Source: Erythrocercus mccallii
Taxonomy: Eukaryota > Chordata > Aves > Passeriformes > Dicruridae
Length of the DNA: 64,000 nucleotides
Direction of reading: 5' to 3'
Assembly (NCBI GenBank): GCA_013397435.1
Contig: VZRG01000363.1
Coordinates: forward strand, 62,001-126,000
The notes beneath the pieces are model-generated. The model had not been told where the DNA came from, ran no database searches, and saw only the letters and a program-made list of their open reading frames with translations. Every line of letters begins with the position of its first letter. The first letter of the stretch is position 1. The position numbers were made by a program, and so were the translations under genes. Shown here in pieces: positions 61,313 through 64,000 of the stretch.

Positions 61313-64000
61313 ATTTAATCATTGGCTTTCTGTGTAAAAAAGAGCAACAGAATACATTAGAATACCTAATACAGTTGGTTTTTCCTGCTCCTTTATAGCA
61401 ACCTAAGGTGGGAGAATAGATTTTTCCCATGCAGCAGAATCTCTGCTGCCGTTTTTCAACTGAGTTGTCAAAAATTGCATTTGTCTTTCACTTCAGAACT
61501 ACAGTGTTGGATTCACATCCTCCTTAATATGATTGTGATGGCCGTATGTTTTTCTAATATTTATATGATCACATTACACAAGTTTAAAATATACAAGAAA
61601 TGGGACCACAACTCCCCATCTGAAACATGGGTTTTGTGTACTCATGGTTTTATTTACCCTATAGTGTTCTTTAAACAAGCACTTGCTATCTTTTTGCCAG
61701 TGCCAAGGTTAACCCTCATAAAACAACAGTATTTGTACTACGCAGCCTATTTAAACTATTTATCATTCTTAGATGCTCTGTTTATCTAAGTGATACATGC
61801 ATTATTCCTTTTCCTGACTAAGCTCATAGAAGTATATTTTCTTCAAGAAATGGGAAAACAAGGTTTATTTAGTTAGGGATTTTGATTCTGAACAATTTTA
61901 ATCCAATTCTTTATCCTTCTATGAATTTTTCCTGCCTTGGGAATAAATTCTTTATTGATATCATGCCTTACTGGATGTATGCATTACATGCTCATGCAGA
62001 CAGAGGGAAATTTTTATCCCCAGGGGACTTAAAAGGTAGGTAGGATCCTTCAGTCCAATAAACTTTTCAAGTTTATATGAATGAAAAAACCCAAACAAAA
62101 CCAAATAGAAACCCCAAACAAAACCCAACCCCTCTTTCCTGTTGATGAATGGAGCACTGAGGCTGAGGAGCAGCAGACAGTGGCACAGAGCTCAGCTAAG
62201 GGCCTGGCTCAGGGAATACCATTTGGATAAAGCAGGCTGGGTGTGGCCTGTGGTGCTCCTGAGAGTGGAGGCAGGGTCCAGCCTCTCTTTTAAGGCCTCA
62301 AGAAGCCCAACGATTACTATGAACTTGCTGGCCCTGAGCTGCTGAGATGCAAGAAGTCTGCCTCGAGTAAGCAAATCTATGGAAGTTGCTGAGAGCACAG
62401 GAAGAGGCCCAGCTGAGGTGTGCTGCTTAGTTTTCTTCCTAGGAACTACCTTTTCCTGATCTCCTTTATGCCTTCTTTAAATGATCATCCCATTCACCAT
62501 GCTCTGTTTGTCTCCAAAGATCATGAAAAGCAAGCAGAGATGTCTTAAGGTACTCCCTTTAAACACATGTATTCAGGAATGACAAGATGCGGAAAATAAA
62601 AATTTATGAATGCTCAGAATTCAAGCCTGTGAAGTTAAATTTTTATTGATTTTCTTCAGTCTTTCTAATATTTCAAGAACTTCTAGAAGGGTGAGTGAAT
62701 GAAAACTGCTCACAAAATTGTGACCACTAACTTCATGTTCTCCTCTTTACATATTTTTTATTTCTAGGAACTCAACACTTATAATCTGAGAAATTGTCAG
62801 AGAGTATGCTGTATTTTCTTTAAATTTCACAAGGTAATGTTTTGTGTAATTGCACTTGGTGTGGGTTATTCTGAGGATGTGTGATGTTCTCCTGTATTTC
62901 TTTCTGGTGGAATAAGATGGAGTAATAATGCACTGCACAGGGAATGGGGTGGGAGTGGAGAAGGAATATTCCCACTGGAAGGCACAGTTTTCCAGGGTTT
63001 AACATCTATTCTGTGTCAGGGCCAGAATTGGTACCGATACAAAGTGTCTGTGCCTGAAGAACTATCATAGGTTTTAAATTCCAGAGGATTAAGGGTTGGG
63101 AATACATCCCAAACTGGAATGGCTAAAGGTAGGTGGTACTGCAGGGCAGCTCAGATGAGACCTCATTGCAAGTACACAAAGTGAGATAAAGCCCAAGGAC
63201 TTGGCAGCAACTACATGTGAGTGGGCTGTTACTCCAAGAGGGAAAACAGTGAGCTGCTCTCACAAGGAAGTCCTAGTCTCACAAGGCTAACATTTGACTT
63301 TAAATTACAACTTCTGTGCTTTGAAAAAGTAGTGGCTGATTAAGGCTTCTTTTTTTTCATATTATTTTCTGTGTTCCACGGAAGGCATTTTTAAAAGCAA
63401 TTTGATTCAACATTTGTAAGTGGATGAAATACAGCTTGTTAAACAGCCAGCATTAATCTCCTGATATGTCTGGCTTAGAAATGAGACTTGAGTTCGTGCT
63501 TATTGATGACACTGAGAAACTGAGCTGCTTCATTATTGCTAATGAAGGTGGAAAAGTTAAATTTAGATCCAGAGTAAGCCTCCGGAAAGAAACTGGATGG
63601 GTTTCTTTAGTACATGTTATATGAGATCTATATGAGGGGGTTTTTTGCGGGGATGGGGAGTGAATTTTGCGGTTTTTACCCCCTTTTAAATACAATTTTC
63701 CTGATATTTTTTCTAGTTTGTTTCCATAAACTTTTCAAAACAGGGGAGATAGTGATTATGTTCTCACATAGTGTTCTTTTTCTCTTCTCTAGTATGTTCA
63801 CAGAGCTTTTCAATGAAGGGAGGAGAATTTTAGATGTATAAATCCCAAAATCTTAAGATTGTCCTATAAATAACTTGCCTTCTTAATTGTATGATTCAGA
63901 CTCAGTGATAAATACCACCAGTATGAATGGTGAGTTTGGGATTTTTGTTGCCAGGAGTTGGGCATATTTTAAGTTGCAAATCTGGAATCATAGCAAGATA

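Larger units (their letters stand above)
59556..64000. other. Intergenic stretch upstream of SLC25A36
   Basis: ORFs are at most 104 codons and none is recognisable. An A/C-rich low-complexity run lies at about 62084-62131. The 15-bp hairpin at 61277 and the palindrome at 60544 are the only clear structures. Confidence 0.5.

Noticed and set aside
62084..62131. A/C-rich run resembling a degenerate retroposon tail
   Set aside because: Similar A/C-rich runs occur in several places (about 5007, 13920 and 39569) with no element body beside them, so simple low-complexity DNA is the better reading.

Overview
The window looks like vertebrate nuclear DNA, most probably from a bird. It is AT-rich, has large introns and few repeats. 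The interspersed repeats I can recognise are short CR1-type LINE 3' ends plus one solo retroviral LTR, and I see no mammalian Alu, B1 or L1 sequence. A crocodilian or turtle is not strictly excluded, because they also carry CR1.

The only protein-coding gene I can support is SLC25A36, the mitochondrial pyrimidine nucleotide carrier (PNC2). It lies on the minus strand between 57984 (start codon) and 31768 (stop codon). I rebuilt all seven coding exons by hand. Every intron is GT-AG and all phases join, giving 942 nt, or 313 residues plus stop. The protein carries three mitochondrial-carrier repeats with the signatures PLEVVK, PIWLVK and PHEVVR. Exon 1 sits in a CpG island (about 57.42-58.48 kb). 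The presumed promoter contains two full CRE palindromes, each paired with a CCAAT box, in what looks like a tandemly duplicated module of about 90-94 bp.

Region by region: 1-28.56 kb has no gene I can defend. It holds three CR1 fragments and an unusual long inverted repeat (two 150-bp arms about 95% identical, 1,054 bp apart, 22942-24295). At 28.60-28.81 kb there is a second, small CpG-rich island without a convincing ORF, possibly the first exon or promoter of the next gene. 29.55-31.77 kb is the likely SLC25A36 3' UTR. 31.77-57.98 kb is the gene body. 58.0-58.5 kb is its promoter, bounded by a CR1 3' fragment. 58.92-59.55 kb is a solo LTR flanked by a perfect 5-bp duplication (TAAGG). 59.56-64.0 kb is intergenic, with one perfect 15-bp hairpin.

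No CRISPR array, operon, rRNA or tRNA was seen. Most ORFs of 60-150 codons here are chance ORFs in non-coding DNA. Family and synteny statements rest on remembered knowledge of SLC25A36 and CR1; no database search was possible.
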